The notes: generated by a model not told the origin, from the letters alone. A stretch of DNA of 64,000 nt from Macrostomum hystrix (GCA_950097015.1 CATNEN010000039.1:13362501-13426500); one strand, 5' to 3'; positions 21,705 to 32,761 are shown, counted from the first letter of the stretch. Numbers and translations: made by a program.

Positions 21705-24022
21705 TGAAATAGCTGCGGGTTTGCAATCCGATGATCTGTCCTCGTGAAGGAAAGGAGTGTGGGGATGGCGATAGAGTCAGAAGTCGTACCGCAAAGTCTC
21801 GCGAGTTGCCGCGGAAAGAGGGATGAAGGGAGAGATGAAGGGAGAGACAGTGGATGCAGGGAGTGGTCCTCTCGGCCTCAGGCTGGCCAGTCCCACTCAA
21901 CCCATAGGCCACAGGCATGACTGCCGTGCCTACCCCAAGCAGTGCTCGAAACCGGCTAAAAGTCTAAATAGATGTCGGACTACCCGCAAGCGGATAGGAC
22001 AGGGCTAGGTAGCCTACTGTCATCAGTAGCATGTTCGTAACTGACTCCTAAACTTGGTAGCAGTGGTCGACTCGGCCTAGGCTCTTGTCTTAGAAATGCG
22101 GAAAGGCTATCGGCAAAGCGGAAAATGATCTAGGGTAGCGCCACCACCCAATGCGCCTGCGTTGCCACCGCAGACATTTGGAAACTTGGGTCCCCGGAGC
22201 TCGCGGCTCCTAGTTTGTCACACAGATCTTAGACAAGCCGAAAAAATAGAGCCTTCTGTAACTTCCGTTTTAGACTAGGGTGAAGACCCCAGAATGGATC
22301 GAGACACGCCTCAACAGGGGATTCCTGAATTTGCGCTACAGTGGTCTAGAAAGGTGGTACTCCGAACCCGAAAGAGAAATCCATAGCCAGAATCCTACTC
22401 ATGAGACATTAGACACATTCTGTACATTAGACTGCAGCCTACACATTAGATAACTAGCAATCCGAGTCTGTGCGAGTTGAGGAAAACAGAGGCAGGAGAG
22501 GTTAAGCTGAACACTGGCTGAGTGATTATGCAAGCGTGAGATTAATTGAACATCACTCTCGTTCCCGTGGCCGCAGGTGCGAAAGGGGGACAGCGGGAAA
22601 ACTCCATTGGAAAGGGAGCTCGACACGTACCTTGAACCCACCCAAGAGGGAGAAGGAAAACCGGCCAAGGATTCCCCCAACCCCTGGAAAGGAAAATGCA
22701 CATGCTACCCTCCGCATTTACTTACAAATCCCTAGCTCCATATTACTCTCATGCGCGCTTACAATTGCCTTCCTGCCGCAGCTTTCAGCTCGGCTGTGCC
22801 AGAGCCCATTCCCCTAATAGATTAGCCACTCATGGTAGAGGGCTGTCTAATGAGAAAATAAAGGTGAAAAGGAGACATAGTAAAAATTAGGTTGATGTTA
22901 AAAATTAGCCCAATAAGTTAAAGGTGCTTTAGATTAAGTGGTTTTATTAGGCTGAAACAATTCCTAACTCCCCTCCCACTAAATGCCGCCTAAACTAATA
23001 GAAAGCCCCTTAGGAGCAATAATTGCAAACCGCTGCGCGGATTACTTATCTGGACGCTTCGGCCGCGTGCTGCAATCCCGTTGTTCTCGGGGAAGAGGAT
23101 GGGGTAAGATAGTAAAAGCCGGGAAGGGAAAGATGCTGCGAGTCGGCAGGGGGCCAACACGCTTGGAGCTCAAAGGCTCAATTTAGAGCTCACCTAAGAG
23201 GTGGCTTGCGCTTAGGGAATGGGAACAGGCAATTGGCCTGTGCTTATCTGCTCGGAGCTCAAGGCTCAAGGGTCTAAGCCCTACGTGGTCGGAAATAGTG
23301 CTCTGGGTCCGGTGGGAGTCCGGCCCGGCTTAGGTAAGTCCGGCAGGGGAGAAGGGGAAGAGCCGGCGGGGGAAAAAGGTCCTCCCGGGAGCAGCGCAGC
23401 GCGCTTGCTTAAATAGGCCTTGCAGCACGCCAACCCCGACATCCATCAAAGCAACCCACATTCGCGCCCGCCTGTCAACGGGGAATCGAAGCGACGACAG
23501 GCCGCCCCAATTGCCCAATGAACCGGCGGCGAGAAACGACAGATGTTCTGCTCGAACAGCCGTCGGCAGTCGGCCAATGATTGTTACTCCGCCAGGACAA
23601 TGGGAAGCGCAGGCGCCGACCTGCCTACAGTGACATTTACATGTATCTAAAGGAGGGAGGCCATAAAGTCGAGCTGGGCTCGAATACTGTAAAGAAGTGG
23701 GGACATGAAGAATTAATGATCACTCATAACGCCCGAGTGATCCCCTATATCTGATCGCGGTTTGGAGGGGAATTATGACCTAAACTACTCGTACAATAAA
23801 AGCTATGGCCGCGATCAGTCATTCCTACAGGGGTCTAGACAACTCCGGAGAGAGAGGATTCGACAGCTACTTGATTCACCGCCGCCTCAAACCCGGCCCT
23901 AAGATTAATGATCTTGTTTTGTGGCCAGCTGCTATGTGGGTCGCAATCATTAGTTACTTAAAAATTTGAAAAATTATGCTGGCTCACACTCCCACTCGAT
24001 TCCCGCAGCACACTCCACATCA
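21705..24022 (-). repeat. LTR copy 3 (5' LTR)
   Basis: Third copy of the LTR. It stops at ...CACATCA exactly where the 6273-bp unit would otherwise continue, and the next bases are the ACTG target duplication. This defines the LTR length. Confidence 0.87.
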
Positions 24023-24026
24023 ACTG

Positions 24027-24385
24027 AAGCACAGGGCAGCTGCGAAGGCTACTTATAATAAGTCAGAGTTGATTATCACCAGTTGGAACATAGATGGACT
24101 GACGCTCAGTGGAGAATTTAAAATGGAGTCACCAAGTTTCCACGAACATATTAGGAATAGAGACATAGTTTTCCTCTGTGAGACCCACGCCAAACAGGAG
24201 CAGTTAGACTCAAACACGCTGATAAATTTCACCTTCTTTGGAGCAGATGAAATCAAGGCAAGGGGAGTCAACAAAGGGAGATTATCAAACGCCATGGTTT
24301 ACCTCGTAAAAAATAATATTGCAAAGAGAAGCACCTTGGTGCACAAATCTGACTTCGCTCTGGTACTAAAAATAAAGCAAAAGCA
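24027..24385 (+). pseudogene. Non-LTR retrotransposon endonuclease remnant (ORF2 start)
   Basis: Open frame of about 120 codons with the N-terminal motifs of the AP-endonuclease-like domain of LINE ORF2: LIITSWNIDGL (the catalytic Asn motif), then IVFLCETHAKQEQL (the catalytic Glu motif), then a GRLSNAMVYLVKNN block. After FALVLKIKQK the frame enters a degenerate tandem repeat, so the rest of the endonuclease and all of the reverse transcriptase are missing. The first methionine of the apparent frame (23976) lies inside the LTR, an artefact of the insertion. It probably belonged to the same element as 7088-8617. Confidence 0.75.
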
Positions 24386-24500
24386 TTGGTTGCCTGCTGA
24401 GAGGCATTGGTTGCCTGTTGGGGAGAGAATTGGTTGCCTGCAAGAGGACATTGCTATTTGCTAAAGGAGCCATTAACTGCCTGCTAAAGGGTTGCCATTA
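24386..24500. repeat. Short degenerate repeat (GGTTGCCTG)
   Basis: Four to five degenerate copies of an approximately 25-bp unit around GCATTGGTTGCCTGCTGAGA. It truncates the endonuclease remnant. Confidence 0.6.
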
Positions 24501-24692
24501 AATAGGTGCCAAAGGGGTGTCTAAAAGCTTGGAAGAATCAAAAAGCTTTGACTAGTGAAATGATTGTGACGTACGTATGATGCTAACAATCGCGCTAACG
24601 AAATCCTGAACAGATTGCATGAGTCACAAAACTAATTGATCGAATCTTTATCAGCCCACACTGCTCCAGGGTAAACTAGGTAACTGGGGGAA

Positions 24693-25066
<374 letters not shown>

Positions 25067-25540
25067 CAGCAAAAGTTTGAATTTTCTAGAAATTTAGGAT
25101 TTTGAAGACATGATCAAGCTTAGATCTGTAAAGGATATCTTCTAAATTCGCGTTTTGCAGAAAGCTATCTAAGAATTTCAGACAAGGAATCGATTAGAAA
25201 CATCTGTGTCCGCTGAGTTGTGTAAAAGATTTCCGAAGGGAAAAGTTCAACTTTATTTTCTGCTTGCATTAGTAATTTTTTCATGTTGGTCACCAATGTT
25301 ATTTCGAAACACTTACTGACGATTAGGAAACATTTTTTCCATGGAGTTCTACGAGTACAATATTGCATATGATATTTTATTGTTCTGTTATTCATAACTC
25401 CTTGATAATCCTTCCAAAGCGCGATGACTTAAATACTGAGACCTCGTTCAACCACTTCAGCGCATGACAGAATTTTATGATATTCACTCTCTGATTCAAG
25501 CAGGTCCGACCTCAGAAAACTGTTGAGCCACTTTTTGTCT
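25067..25540. other. Spacer with an inverted dispersed segment
   Basis: No gene. The segment 25144-25247 (GCGTTTTGCAGAAAGCTATC...) occurs again inverted at 32330-32437. The rest shows no structure I can name. Confidence 0.6.
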
Positions 25541-26700
25541 CATTTCCACTTCACAGCGTCTCTGAACTCGGATACATGGCGTTAACTCGCAACAGACGGT
25601 GCATGTACATGCCTTTTCTGAAGCAGGGTCACGAACGAAAATTCTCATTTTAACAATGCCACCTGAAGATTGACTTTATTAATACACAAGTAAGCTTCCT
25701 TTTTCCTTTATCTCACCCACCCAACGAAACAATAGTTGTTCATGGTATTGACAGCAGTGGGAAGCCTGAATACAACTAATTGCATATATCATTCTGATAT
25801 GATCTGCCGGATCTCTGACGTGATTGGACAAAAAAATTGTTTAACCGGACAGATTTTTCATGCAATATAACCAACTGCGCGTCTGAATTCCTGCCAGACA
25901 CTTTTCAGAGCCAGTGAATGTAAAAATGCTGAAGGGATTTAGCTACGCACTCAAAGTGTTCCTGCTCTTCTGGATGCTTCAAGTCGTCCGCTGCGCTGTG
26001 CTGCCACCACAGCCTCAGAGCTACAGACAAGTTGGCTGCTACGTTGATGGTAAAAATGCCAACAGGGACCTGCTTGGACTGCAGGGTATAGCAAGCCTGG
26101 GACCGTATAATCCGGACCCCGGAAACCCAGCTTTCGTCTACGATGCGTCTAATGCGTTTCAGCTGACACTCGAGCTGTGCAGCCGGATCTGCTCCTACGG
26201 ACGATTTCGTTACTTCGGAACGCAGTCCAGAGCCTTCTGCGCCTGCGACTCGACCTACGGCTCATTAGGAGCTGCACTAGCCAGCGACTGCATTTATCCC
26301 TGCAATGGGAACACATCCCAGAAGTGCGGCGGTGACTTAAGGAACTCCATTTATGAAAACAACTACTTACAGTGTGAGTAAAGCTGAGAATGTACTAAAT
26401 GTTTTAAGTGCAATTATGAGTGTCCACTTTGCCAATTCGTCCCTCAGCTTGTCCTACAATGTCGAAGCAGCTCATGGCTTCCATGCCGAGTATCTCCGTG
26501 TCGGCTGGCTACTCGACCCACTACAGCGAGACCGCCTTCAGTGACATCGAGTGCGCGGCCGCCTGCCACCGCCGCCCTGACTGCCTCGTCTGTGCGTTCG
26601 TCAAGGCTGTCCGGATGTGCCACCTCATGCGGTTCTTCGCTGTGCCCAGCGGGGTCGCTAACCAGAGCCAGTGGGTCTGGACCAAGCTGTAAATTGCTCG
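25541..26700 (+). repeat. Left arm of the WSC inverted duplication
   Basis: Matches the reverse complement of 33115-35322 apart from a solo LTR inserted in that arm. The match covers about 380 bases of 5' flank and both exons of a WSC gene. Exon lengths are the same in both arms (448 and 245 bases), so the duplication is fairly recent. Confidence 0.93.
25926..26692 (+). CDS. Secreted WSC-domain protein, copy 1
   Basis: Two exons, 25926-26373 and 26448-26692, encode 230 residues. The start ATG gives a signal peptide (LKVFLLFWMLQVVRCA, about residues 8-23). Residues about 35-150 form a WSC domain: VGCYVDG, CSRICSYGRFRYFGTQSRAF, CACDSTYGSLG, CIYPCNGNTSQKCGG, then SIYENNY. WSC domains bind carbohydrate in other proteins. 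The donor CAGT|GTGAGT joins the acceptor CGTCCCTCAG with matching phase. Exon 2 encodes a second cysteine-containing module (HYSETAFSDIECAAACHRRP, LVCAFVKAVRMCHLMRFFAV) resembling an apple/PAN-like fold; that resemblance is tentative. Without splicing the frame stops at TGA/TAA just after exon 1, so the intron matters. A near-identical inverted copy is at 33123-33885. Confidence 0.9.
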
Positions 26701-27493
26701 ATAATACGAAATAACTAGTCAAGTCGAATGACTACAAAATGAATAACAACAGGAAGCTTATAAAAGCTTGATGTCAACTTAGGCTCTAGAACGGAGTCCG
26801 AGGTCAATCCTCGAACCAAACCAACTGAAATCAGTAGCTGGTCGATCCAATCGACAAGAAACGCCGAGACATCTCACCCCAGTGATTATTGTATTATCTT
26901 CCGACGTTACGGGGATCAAGGACTACTAAACAACACTTTGTTTAGTAGTCCTTGAGGGGGATCCTTCTGAGATAACTTGTCCTTCCATATGTCCTTCCCC
27001 TTACAGTATGATTCATCCGTGGTCTAACCTTGAGCTGTCAAGTCGCTTTTTATGATTTCTGGATTGTAGATGTTTATTTATTAAGGTCAAGATCAAGGTC
27101 AGGCTGATCATGCGATCACGGCGTGCGCGCGTGACTCTTGTCCCAATAAAAAGGAGTGGTGCGGCGGCTCTTCTCGATATGAGTTTCGTTTCCCTATCGC
27201 TATTCTTCATCCTTCGTTCTTCTACGTTTTTCAACCTTGGTTCGTCATAGTTCAGACTGGTAACCGTCCATCGTATCGTCTGACACTGCTTATTTGCTAG
27301 TGACTGTTTCGTACCGCTCTGTCCACTTAAGAACTTCGGCACGTCGTCGAGCTGTCCGATCTGACCTTGTCTGCTCCATCCATGTAATAGGGCTGACCCT
27401 GCAGTTGCACATCAGATGCACTGAGCATCCCAGACTTCGATTTTAATGTACTTAAAGTTTATTCCGTGTTTACTAATAAGATAGTTCGATTTT
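26701..27493. other. Repeat-derived spacer
   Basis: Contains the perfect hairpin at 26916-26955. About 26990-27370 resembles part of the dispersed repeat at 44.9-45.9 kb: both have GGTCAAG(A/G)TC followed by CGATCACGGCGTG and GCGCGTGACTC. No gene is supported. Confidence 0.5.
26916..26955. repeat. Perfect 18-bp hairpin, 4-base loop
   Basis: TCAAGGACTACTAAACAA, then CACT, then TTGTTTAGTAGTCCTTGA. All 18 pairs are perfect. Confidence 0.97.
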
Positions 27494-28097
27494 CAGAAAG
27501 ATTTTCAGATTAGACAACTTGCAATCAAATTCAACCGGATCAGAATTTCTCTACATGTTCACGAAAGTCTGAGCGAGTAAACTGCGTGCGGATTTCTGTT
27601 TTTGGTGCGAGTCCATGAAAGCCGAATTTCATGAGGTGCTCTGTGCCAATGGCTGATCATATGGACGAAGAGGAACACGGCTGTGTGGAAGAGCAAGACG
27701 ATGCGGAGGATCGTGGACACTATTTATAGGATTTCGAATGAGGATAGAGCCGTCTGTTGGATGCACATGCGAGCGGCGAAGACTTCGTCCATCTGGCGGT
27801 GCTGCTGAATATCAATAGAACTACGGAATACTCAATCTTGCGTTCCGGAAGAAGGGAGAAGAGACCGAAAGGGTGGAAGAAGGAATGCGAAATTCGACAT
27901 CGAGATGGCGGAGTACTGTTCCGAACTGCTTGACGACAACGGTGTTCTAACTCTGGAGAAGATCAAGGAACACTTGAGCGCGAGGTTTCCCAACTAGCAG
28001 ACTGTCGCGATATCGACACTGAGCAGTCAGTTGGACGGCATGATGTTCACCGTTAAGCTCGTTCGCGACACACCCGCAGAAAGAATCACAGTGAGCA

Positions 28098-28143
28098 ACA
28101 CTCAACTACTTTACATGCTCCTCTAGTCAGTAGTTGAGTGTTC
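28098..28143. repeat. Perfect 14-bp stem, 18-base loop
   Basis: AACACTCAACTACT at 28098-28111 pairs with AGTAGTTGAGTGTT at 28130-28143. It sits where the transposase similarity breaks off. Confidence 0.95.
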
Positions 28144-28729
28144 AATCTAGCGTTCAATGTCGAGGCTTGATCAGCGAAAGTAGAGAAATTCGCTTTAGGG
28201 ACTCCATAGTCGGCTGGTGCCACTTGTTGAAGGTCCAGCAGCTCCGTCTAGATAAAGGTCGGTGACCGCCGAAGTCGGAGATGATGTAAGCACATTCGGG
28301 TGACATGCTGATAAAGTTTGAAGGTCTGGCAAGGCCGCACTGAGGCGCAGTGCAAATTCGTGTGTAGGGGTGTATGAAATACACTAGCTCTTATGGGAAA
28401 AATCGACCTTCGGCCAGAAGCATTGAATATCTCGACGGTCTGAAGAGCTGGCGACTTGTTTCTTGTTTCAGAAGATGTGCAACAAAAATTTGGCCCGTGT
28501 TCTTGAGTTTCGTGTGCTTGCATTGTTCCGTTCGGGTGCAGCAAAAAAAATTGTCAGGGGGGGGGGAAATTCCCCCCCTTGGTAGTTCTACTGTTAAGCG
28601 GGATGCGCGACGTGTTTATCAGTCATAAAGTTAAAGCGCGTGCCGGCCGCACCCTCGTGGAATACAGACGGAATGAACTGGCCCGTCTCGCGGGCATCAC
28701 GGTGAACGACAGTATCACAACGGACAAGT

Positions 28730-28756
28730 ACCAACAGTGGTGCAACCACTGTTGGT
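28730..28756. repeat. Perfect 12-bp hairpin, 3-base loop
   Basis: ACCAACAGTGGT, then GCA, then ACCACTGTTGGT, inside the transposase-like C-terminal segment. Confidence 0.95.
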
Positions 28757-29161
28757 GGTTGCAGGCTCCTCTACCGTGCTCACGGATCTGTCAGTTAGAA
28801 AACTCTATGAGCTTTAGCAGTGTATTGTGTTTCGACTTCACTCTTCCAAAATTTTTAATACAATACAGTTCTGCTCCGGTTTAATTTGATTGCAAGTTTT
28901 CTAATCTGAGAATCTTTCTGCTTGTCTGTATCCCATTTTGGCATAGACAAAACACACCCTGCCATGGCGTGTTGAACTTGAATGATGACTGGCGAACTTG
29001 ATCGATAGTTGTCTAATTTGAATTTTGCGTTGACTAAGAAATCCATAGACCGGCTTACTTGAATAAAACTTGGCTAAACTGATTGGCAAAACATTGAGTT
29101 TGACAGGAAAGGGTGTAATAGTGGCAGTACGGGGAAAATACTTGTTAAATATAGAATAAAT

Positions 29162-30135
29162 TGATGAATTCCCTCCTTTTGTGGTAAGGAATTTATCACT
29201 TCCAGCAACTGCTGGGTGCCCCAGTAATTAAGACGAATTTAGTAGAAGTGGTAGATCTTACCTTCGTTAGTTTTAGTTGCTTCTCTGGTCGGTTGCGGCC
29301 GGTTAGTCCTCTTCGGTTGCGGCCGGCTTTGAAGTTCTCTGATGCGCTGGGTTTCTGGTTGCCCTTCAGGTGCCTGGATCGTTCGAATACAATAGGAGTT
29401 AATGTATTCTCTTTGTCTCGGTTGCGGTTACAACGGACCAATAGTAATCAGGTGTAGTATCTTCCTGACTCCGATTTGTCGTTGATGTCGGTTAGCCAAT
29501 AGTCACTTGTGGAGTGTGTTCCTTCTTACCAGCTCTGGTAGGTTCTACCACGAGTCTGGCGCTTACCCTTTGTAGTATAATCAATGAAATCACACGTCTG
29601 TGATTACAATTTAATCGTTGGTTTAACGATTACTTGGAGAGGTTTAACTTAGCTCAGTAAAATACTTCTAATTAATAATTAATTAATTAGGATAACTCAA
29701 GGAACTCTTTCCACAAGTCTTGGACCTGGAGTCCGATCCACTTCAGATTTATTCTCTCCGTTTTCTCTTCTCGGCGAGACTGTGAATCTGGGCTCGCTTA
29801 GGAGTTCTTTTATTTATAGAGACTCGGACCATCTCGGGTTAGATGGATTATCGCTTTCTTGACCTTTTGGTTGATTTTGGGTAACATGATTGGTGGGATT
29901 GTTGGTTGTCTATGACATAAAATTTGATTGGATACTATTAATATATATATATATATATATATAGTAGTCACATGATTTTTGATTGAGTCGTTTCTCCTTT
30001 TTTGGCGAAATGAATCACATGCTGTACTTGTATGTTTTCTGGTTCGCATTTTCTAAAAGTTCTACTAAGCGGATGAGTAGAGTAGTTAGCGCATGATTGG
30101 TTAAAATAAATAGTACCGTAATTCTGCACTCTAAA
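29162..30135 (-). mobile_element. Solo LTR B1 with 4-bp target duplication
   Basis: 974 bp matching, in reverse, the solo LTR at 34081-35135. It is flanked by AAAT at 29158-29161 and 30136-30139. On the minus strand it should begin TGTAGAGTGC; here that end has drifted to TTTAGAGTGC. A TATA-like TATAAA lies at about 29815 on the minus strand. No internal region is present on either side. Confidence 0.85.
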
Positions 30136-30559
30136 AAATATGTTGAGGTGATGTCGTCCTATACAAACTACTTAAAGTGGCAGTTAAGTATTTTTATTCG
30201 ATGTTTATTTATTAGCAATTTATTTAGTATGAGTAATCCGACATATGTGTTGCATTCCAAGGTGGAATGGAAACTGAGCCTAACCTGTAGTCGCGTCATT
30301 TGGGCCTGGTGATAAGAGTTTACCTTATTAATAAGCACGAGCCTGTCGGAAAGGCTCTTTTCTCGTCGTTTCTTTCGACTCTCCTCTTTCCTCTCATGCT
30401 CACCGATTAGTTAATCAGTACGTTTCACTGCACTTTAATTGTTCGCCTTCTATCGTCCTTTTAGCCCATAGACTACGCAGCCTGCCCGCCCCCTTGGTTA
30501 ACTCAATCGTTGTCTATGTTCTAATTCTCTGCTCGTTACAGTTCCCCTTTAGTTGCTTC
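30136..30559. other. Spacer, no gene seen
   Basis: AT- and pyrimidine-rich sequence with short frames only. It may be the 5' part of the dispersed repeat that is clear from 30560. Confidence 0.4.
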
Positions 30560-31115
30560 TAGTGCGCACTAAGCCCACTAGTTCTTTCGTTCCAACTGCT
30601 TTTCACTTTCTTAACGTTAAATTACAAGCAAGGAAATTTGCTTGTCGGAAGCATTTCCGACAGGGCTTCCTCCAGAATTCTTTCGACCTCGTACGAGGTT
30701 GTTTTGACTGGAAACTCTCTATCTTGGGTTGGGCTCTCTGGCTCTGCTGCATCCCAAAAATCCTCTATGCAAAATTCGTCTTCCCTTGCTGACTGTTCTA
30801 CTCTCTGAGAATACCTCGCATAGAGTACCTATCTTCGGCCATGGACCCATGGGATGTGAGTCAAAAGTACATGCTCTGTTCAGAGCGAAAGCCCCATTTC
30901 GTGAGGGTCAGTGAGCTGGGCTGTCCCGTAGGTGGCTGGTGGAACCCTGCCTAGCAGGTTCTACATTCCGTCACACCTAAAGCTACCAAGTACATCAGAG
31001 GTGAAGTATTTGCGGAGAGTAAAGGCCCGGTTCTCCCATTGCTATCCCTCGGGAGCCGGCACCGCCTTCTTGAGATAGAGGCTGAAAAGGGGCGACGTCA
31101 GTGTGTTTAACTTTC
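30560..31115 (+). repeat. Dispersed repeat C, partial copy
   Basis: Matches the reverse complement of about 44866-45330: shared blocks include CTGCATCCC...AATC.CCTATGCA, GAATACCTCGCATAG, CCTAGCAGGTTCTAC and GGTGGCTGGTGG. The family looks LTR-like but I cannot define ends. Confidence 0.7.
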
Positions 31116-31162
31116 CGATTCTCGAATTGTAAAATGTTAAAGCAAAAAATAATTTTTTAACA

Positions 31163-31311
31163 ACCACAGGCCTTCCCACTGGGCACAGCAAAGAACCGCA
31201 TGAGGTGGGACATCTGGACAACCTTGACGAATGCGCAGACGAGGCAGCCAGGGCGGCTGTGGCAGGCGTCCGCGAACTCGACGTCACTGAAGGCGGTCTC
31301 GTTGTAGTGGT
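31163..31311 (-). pseudogene. WSC gene exon 2 fragment
   Basis: About 149 bases matching exon 2 of the WSC genes (HYNETAFSDVEF, CLVCAFVKVVQMSHLMRFFA). Two conserved cysteines are changed (IEC to VEF, MCHL to MSHL). The 5' side is cut exactly where the 17/18-bp satellite begins and the 3' end is replaced by unrelated sequence. No exon 1 is nearby, so it is a relic. Confidence 0.85.
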
Positions 31312-31312
31312 G

Positions 31313-32150
31313 TCTGCTCATAGAGGCTGTCTGATCATAGAGGCTGTCTGATCATAGAGTGCTGTCTGATCATAGAGTGCTGTCTGCTCATAGAGGCTGT
31401 CTGATCATAGAGTGCTGTTTGATCATAGAGGCTGTCTGATCATAGAGTGCTCTCTGCTCATAGAGGCTGTCTGATCATAGAGGCTGTCTGATCATAGAGG
31501 CTGTCTGATCATAGAGGCTGTCTGATCATAGAGTGCTCTCTGCTCATAGAGGCTGTCTGATCATAGAGTGCTGTCTGATCATAGAGTGCTGTCTGCTCAT
31601 AGAGGCTGTCTGATCATAGAGTGCTGTTTGATCATAGAGGCTGTCTGATCATAGAGTGCTCTCTGCTCATAGAGGCTGTCTGATCATAGAGGCTGTCTGA
31701 TCATAGAGGCTGTCTGATCATAGAGGCTGTCTGATCATAGAGGCTGTCTGCTCATAGAGGCTGTCTGATCATAGAGTGCTCTCTGCTCATAGAGGCTGTC
31801 TGATCATAGAGGCTGTCTGATCATAGAGGCTGTCTGCTCATAGAGGCTGTCTGATCATAGAGGCTGTCTGATCATAGAGGCTGTCTGCTCATAGAGGCTG
31901 TCTGATCATAGAGTGCTCTCTGCTCATAGAGGCTGTCTGATCATAGAGTGCTGTCTGGTCATAGAGGCTGTCTGATCATAGAGTGCTGTCTGATCATAGA
32001 GTGCTCTCTGCTCATAGAGGCTGTCTGATCAAAGAGTGCTGTCTGATCATAGAGGCTGTCTGATCATAGAGGCTGTCTGATCATAGAGTGCTATCTGATC
32101 ATAGAGTGCTGTCTGATCATAGAGTGCTATCTGATCATTAAGTGTATATG
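31313..32150. repeat. 17/18-bp satellite with TGATCA palindrome
   Basis: About 48 units of CTGTCTGATCATAGAGG (17 bp) mixed with an 18-bp form containing AGTGCTG. Some units have TGCTCA in place of TGATCA. Mixed 17- and 18-bp units form larger blocks that recur, for example around 31440 and 31660. Confidence 0.95.
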
Positions 32151-32329
32151 GTCATAAAGTCGTACTTGATCATTAGTCTGTTCAAAAGTTTATGTGAGCT
32201 AGCTACTCACAGTAGAACAGACGCTATCTACTCCCTCATTGACAGTCAGTAAACACACATTGAATATGTCTCGGAATCACATTGGCAACCAACATGAAAA
32301 AGATACTAGTGCAAGGAGAAAGGCAATTA

Positions 32330-32437
32330 GAATTTTTCCCTTCGGAAATATTTTTCACAACTCAGCTGACACAGATGTTTCTAATCGATTCCTTGTCTGA
32401 AATTCTTAGATAGCTTTCTGCAAAACGCGAATTTCGC
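32330..32437 (-). repeat. Inverted copy of 25144-25247
   Basis: Shares CTAATCGATTCCTTGTCTGA and GATAGCTTTCTGCAAAACGC with the reverse complement of 25144-25247. It lies on the 3' side of the right-hand WSC gene, whereas the other copy lies 5' of the left-hand gene. It therefore is not simply part of the inverted duplication. Confidence 0.88.
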
Positions 32438-32761
32438 TTTATTTCTTAAGACTATTTTTGAACACTTAAGGCTTATTTATGAAAACTTCCAGTCACTTCT
32501 GCCTTGAGCCACACATCTCGATTTGATGATGAGGCGGAGTTGAGAATTCCGGCCTGCTCGCTTCAGAGACCGTCTTATTTAAAATAGCCCATTGAAGCAT
32601 CACAAGAAACATGCGAGCCGTAGTATGGCCTGACATGGTCCAACGGCGAATCAAGTTCTCGCATTGATGGGCCTGATGCCCGAGGCATGGGGGAAAAGAC
32701 CTGCTGACAATCTGTTGTACAGTTCTCAATATAAAATCCTTGGGAAATTGATCAAATCCGC

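Larger units (their letters stand above)
9159..24022 (-). mobile_element. Tandem LTR retrotransposon: LTR-int-LTR-int-LTR
   Basis: Three copies of a 2318-bp terminal repeat separate two copies of a 3955-bp internal region, with an exact period of 6273 bp. The outer ends are TGAAATAGC...CACATCA. The insertion is flanked by ACTG at 9155-9158 and 24023-24026, a 4-bp target duplication. Minus orientation follows from the primer-binding site directly inside the right-hand LTR and a purine-rich tract beside the left-hand LTR. No reverse transcriptase, protease or integrase motif is seen in any frame and the longest frame is 162 codons, so the element looks non-autonomous. Copies agree at every place I compared, which implies recent formation by LTR-LTR recombination or an assembly expansion. 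The insertion sits between the ORF1 and endonuclease remnants of an older non-LTR element. Confidence 0.88.
27900..28810 (+). pseudogene. DDE transposase fragments
   Basis: Near 27920-28085 one frame reads LTLEKIKEHLSARFPN, an in-frame TAG, then TVAISTLSSQLDGMMFTVKL and RDTPAER. This is the helix-turn-helix region pattern of IS630/Tc1-like transposases (LSLEAI..HL..RFP...IS...L.G..YT.K). Near 28615-28760 the frame reads VKARAGRTLVEYRRNELARL then ITTDKYQQWCNHCWW, resembling the C-terminal region. The DDE catalytic core between them is not readable. Confidence 0.55.
27494..28920 (+). mobile_element. TIR DNA transposon relic (IS630/Tc1-like)
   Basis: The 52-bp ends 27494-27545 and 28869-28920 are inverted repeats matching at 48 of 52 positions, starting CAGAAAGATT. 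Between them are broken coding stretches that resemble DDE transposases of the Tc1/IS630 group. I do not see a TA duplication right at these ends, so the true termini may lie slightly further out. Two perfect short palindromes interrupt the interior. Confidence 0.75.

Noticed and set aside
9159-24022. Ribosomal DNA or histone-type tandem gene array
   Set aside because: No conserved 18S, 28S, 5.8S, 5S or histone sequence is visible. LTR ends, target duplication and primer site explain the period better.
32493-32729. 78-codon minus frame in the spacer
   Set aside because: No domain, no splice partner and length within chance for this region.
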